DNA of 64,000 bases. Source: Henriciella sp. Lineage in GTDB: Bacteria > Pseudomonadota > Alphaproteobacteria > Caulobacterales > Hyphomonadaceae. The DNA lies in NCBI GenBank assembly GCA_013213785.1, contig JABSPZ010000017.1, positions 1 through 64,000 on the forward strand. The letters run 5' to 3'. The position numbers and the translations under genes were made by a program. The notes below the pieces were generated by a model, which saw only the letters and a program-made list of their open reading frames with translations, had not been told where the DNA came from and did not search any database. Shown here in pieces: positions 62,801 to 64,000 of the stretch (position 1 is the stretch's first letter; every line of letters begins with the position of its first letter).

Positions 62801-62941
62801 GGCGTGGCAGGATCTGCCATCCTCGCGCTCTATTTCACGCCTTCGGTCTACCGGATCATGACGATGAAACCGATCCGACGATTTATCGGGATGTTGCGAG
62901 GGCGTGGTTGGCAGCACCCCCAACGTGTCCCAGCAGAATAA
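59801..62941 (+). CDS. RND efflux permease
   Basis: A 1046-residue inner-membrane pump of the AcrB/HAE1-like family with about twelve helices and two large periplasmic loops. Marks include NA IVVVDEYDQE, LLIDNAIVV, LKKLFGPLFASTLTTALAF, and the C-terminal GISINGTIVVLALL. The usual pair of Asp residues in helix 4 reads GLLIDNAIVVVDEY. The start is GTG 59801 overlapping the adaptor stop, or ATG 59810. Substrates cannot be read; TetR control suggests toxic hydrophobic compounds. Confidence 0.94.
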   Translation: MIQMTTLFYRLPRLTILAVIVALISGFFAILTLGRQEDPTLIERYGFVLTTLPGADAERIEATITEPIERRLLELPEVSETESSSRANVSQISIEIDEGLNAAEVDNAWTLIRQQVQLAEPDLPPGAATPFVRRVYVGAATMTVALTWEGEGEPSLAVMSRLAEVLEDRFRGLNATEETEIMGLPEEEVRIIADPEALAAAGLSLNDAARLVAAADAKAPAGEVRGDRSNVGLEIGGEFDGVARIRSIPLVQSANGTALRVGDVAEVVKGIEDPPTKLAFSNGKRAVFVTAYISANQRVDVWAKAAWQMVEEFAVTVPSDISVTPIFDQSTYTESRLNGLAQNLLISAFLVFAVLFFVMGWRAAIVVGMALPLTVALVLTLFKFFNYPLHQMSVTGLVISLGLLIDNAIVVVDEYDQERLHGHSVLDSIDRSLKKLFGPLFASTLTTALAFAPIAFMPGAAGEFIGMIGTSVVFSVIMSFVIAMTVIPALAGMLDRPRKPGERSWFWRDGIKFDVITDGYRWSIERVLRNPVIGLLLGIIPVMIGFYLAGQLPSQFFPQTERDQFQLDITLNPQATIYEAQDIAQEVNTFLRDQYPNIEGIHFVVGEPGPRVYYNSFNNTEGVAGYASGFVQLGNNETTRILVSDIQATLRREFPQAQILATPFEQGPPTPAPIAFYIRGENLAVLNDLGNQARQILAQTPGVTFTTSQLQMGAPIVTLEADETATAMSGLRLTGLASDIRAELEGVPAGSILEGIEEIPVRVIAPEDRRTEISDLRSKTVGNAAMGGGTPLSALGELKLEPQTATIRRLDGRRVNQIFAYVEPYALPDPINQNFKQALEESGFTLPQGYDWIESGSASNQSEAMANLASLAVPLVLVMLGAVALVFNSFRMAFLVMGVGFMSMGLAFGGVWMFNLPLGFNAILGGLGLLGISINGTIVVLALLTGNEAARNDDIIAQREVVVAATRHIVATTLTTMGGFVPIILQGDVFWMPLATGIAGGVAGSAILALYFTPSVYRIMTMKPIRRFIGMLRGRGWQHPQRVPAE

Positions 62942-62944
62942 AAG

Positions 62945-62980
62945 AAAAGCCCCGCCAGATCGGCGGGGCTTTTGATTTTT
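62945..62980. terminator. Bidirectional Rho-independent terminator
   Basis: AAAAGCCCCGCC (62945-62956), loop AGATC and GGCGGGGCTTTT (62962-62973) make a 12-bp stem followed by GATTTTT. It lies between the converging RND permease and TonB-dependent receptor genes and can stop transcription from both sides. Confidence 0.92.
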
Positions 62981-62995
62981 GATGCGATGTTTCGC

Positions 62996-64000
62996 TTAGA
63001 ACTTGTAACCGAGCTCAATGCCCCAAGTGCGTGGCTCGTTCACGAAGCCCGTCAGGTTGTTAAAGTCGATTGCGCCTTCGAGAACCAGCTCGTCGGTGAG
63101 GTTCCGCACGAACGCTGAAAGGGCAACGCCATTGTCGCCTTCCCAACCTGCGCGGAGGCCGCCGAGCCAATAGCCGTCTTCAGCAAACTCAACACTCTCA
63201 TAGAGGAAGAAGTTGGTGTCGCCCTTATAGGCCCAGTCGGTGAACACGTAGAGCTCACCGCCTTGATATGGAATGCCATAACGCGCTGTGACGTTCGCAA
63301 TCCACTCAGGCGCGTTCGGGAACGAGTTGCCAGAGATGTTGAAGAAGGTCTGACCATCAACAACCACTTCAGGATCGAGCACAGTACAGCCTGCACCACA
63401 TCCTGGTGACAGAAGGACGTCATCCTTAATCTCGGTGTTGTTGTAAGACAATCCGCCGGTGACGACGAGATTGTCTGTGACCAAAGCTTCAACATCCGCT
63501 TCAAAGCCGTAGCCTTGGCTTTCGTCAGCGTTGAACAGAGCAACCGTGTTATCGAGGCCGCCAACAATCGTCAGCTGCTGATCTTCGAGCGTGTACAGGA
63601 ACACGTTCGCATTGGCGCGAATACGATTGTCATAAAGCTCCGATTTCACACCAGCTTCGTATGATAATACGGTCTCGCTATCAGCGTCTGAGATTGTGTT
63701 ACCGAAGACAAGGCGACCTTGAACCGATGGTCCACGGAAGCCGCGTGCAATCTTCGCATAGTAAGAAATGTCTTCAGAATATTGGTATGTCGCAGACACG
63801 TCCCAGCTGATCTGGTCATCGCCAACAGTGACAGAGCGTGGGGCGAGGGCGCCGGAGCCAAATGGACCGATTGAGCGTCCAGCAGTGAACTCTTTTTCTT
63901 CGTCGGTGAAGCGCACACCACCTGCAAGCGTCAACTGCTCAGAGACGTCGTACGCGACTGATGCAAAGATGCCTGTTGAGTCTGTGTCTTGGTTACGCAG
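62996..64000 (-). CDS. TonB-dependent outer-membrane receptor, C-terminal part (cut by window edge)
   Basis: The frame is open from the window edge to TAA at 62996 and covers the last 334 residues of a beta-barrel receptor. Repeated amphipathic strands are visible (YYAKIARGFRGPSVQGRL, YEAGVKSELYDNRIRANANV, TGGLSYNNTEI, NVTARYGIPYQGGELYVF) ending with WGIELGYKF, whose final Phe is the usual BAM signal. The plug domain and TonB box lie outside. Caulobacterales carry many such receptors for siderophores, sugars or vitamins; the ligand is unknown. A Cys-containing loop CGAGC (near 63390) is unusual for a barrel. Confidence 0.92.
   Translation of the reverse strand: MRNQDTDSTGIFASVAYDVSEQLTLAGGVRFTDEEKEFTAGRSIGPFGSGALAPRSVTVGDDQISWDVSATYQYSEDISYYAKIARGFRGPSVQGRLVFGNTISDADSETVLSYEAGVKSELYDNRIRANANVFLYTLEDQQLTIVGGLDNTVALFNADESQGYGFEADVEALVTDNLVVTGGLSYNNTEIKDDVLLSPGCGAGCTVLDPEVVVDGQTFFNISGNSFPNAPEWIANVTARYGIPYQGGELYVFTDWAYKGDTNFFLYESVEFAEDGYWLGGLRAGWEGDNGVALSAFVRNLTDELVLEGAIDFNNLTGFVNEPRTWGIELGYKF

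Overview
The window looks like the chromosome of a marine-type alphaproteobacterium of the Caulobacterales/Maricaulales (Hyphomonadaceae-like) group. The pointers are a TipF-like EAL protein, the leuA-mreBCD-mrdA-rodA order, class II DAHP synthase, class I lysyl-tRNA synthetase, DUF3035 and M16-pair genes behind ileS-lspA, a TonB-dependent receptor, and a candidate GnnA/GnnB pair for diamino-sugar lipid A. The genus is inferred from gene content only. Coding is dense on both strands. I see no rRNA, tRNA, CRISPR array, insertion sequence or prophage.

Layout. 1-9 kb: lysyl-tRNA synthetase; a cassette of two related small membrane proteins plus an XRE regulator behind a perfect palindrome; a 55-residue ORF whose start is buried in a hairpin; a secreted alkylsulfatase; a Sel1-repeat protein; an SDR; an ArsR/SRPBCC/DUF3052 trio whose last gene is cut by an in-frame TAG; a VTT membrane protein. 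9-18 kb: leuA with a leucine-rich leader peptide, then the rod-shape operon mreB-mreC-mreD-mrdA-rodA and a sodium-coupled transporter. 18-26 kb: a delta-class carbonic anhydrase with a frameshift in its signal peptide, proline iminopeptidase, a small lipoprotein, an orphan DUF262/DUF1524 (GmrSD-like) protein, an FAH-family enzyme, a lipoprotein with a metallo-beta-lactamase-like sequence that has lost its metal ligands, and an Acg-type flavoprotein with its MarR regulator behind a 16-bp-arm palindrome. 26-38 kb: tipF-like, HAD, MaoC, ribF, ileS, lspA, DUF3035, two M16 peptidases and a BCCT transporter.

38-48 kb: a TIR domain fused to a ParA-type ATPase (the most unusual architecture here), class II DAHP synthase, a MATE exporter, HU, three minus-strand genes including an uncharacterised pair, the Gfo/Idh + DegT pair, and an SRAP protein. 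48-64 kb: an FAD-linked oxidase, Sua5/TsaC, a VIT1-like transporter, three consecutive YceI-domain genes (one fused to cytochrome b561), an acyl-CoA dehydrogenase, a lipoprotein alpha/beta hydrolase, a nitroreductase, a TetR-MFP-RND efflux operon, and the C-terminal part of a TonB-dependent receptor that runs off the window.

Regulatory signals are unusually readable: several perfect inverted repeats lie directly at regulated starts (XRE cassette, alkylsulfatase, arsR, Acg/marR). Several starts (arsR, the leu leader, the HAD gene) have promoter-like hexamers placed so that transcription would begin at or next to the AUG, suggesting leaderless mRNAs.
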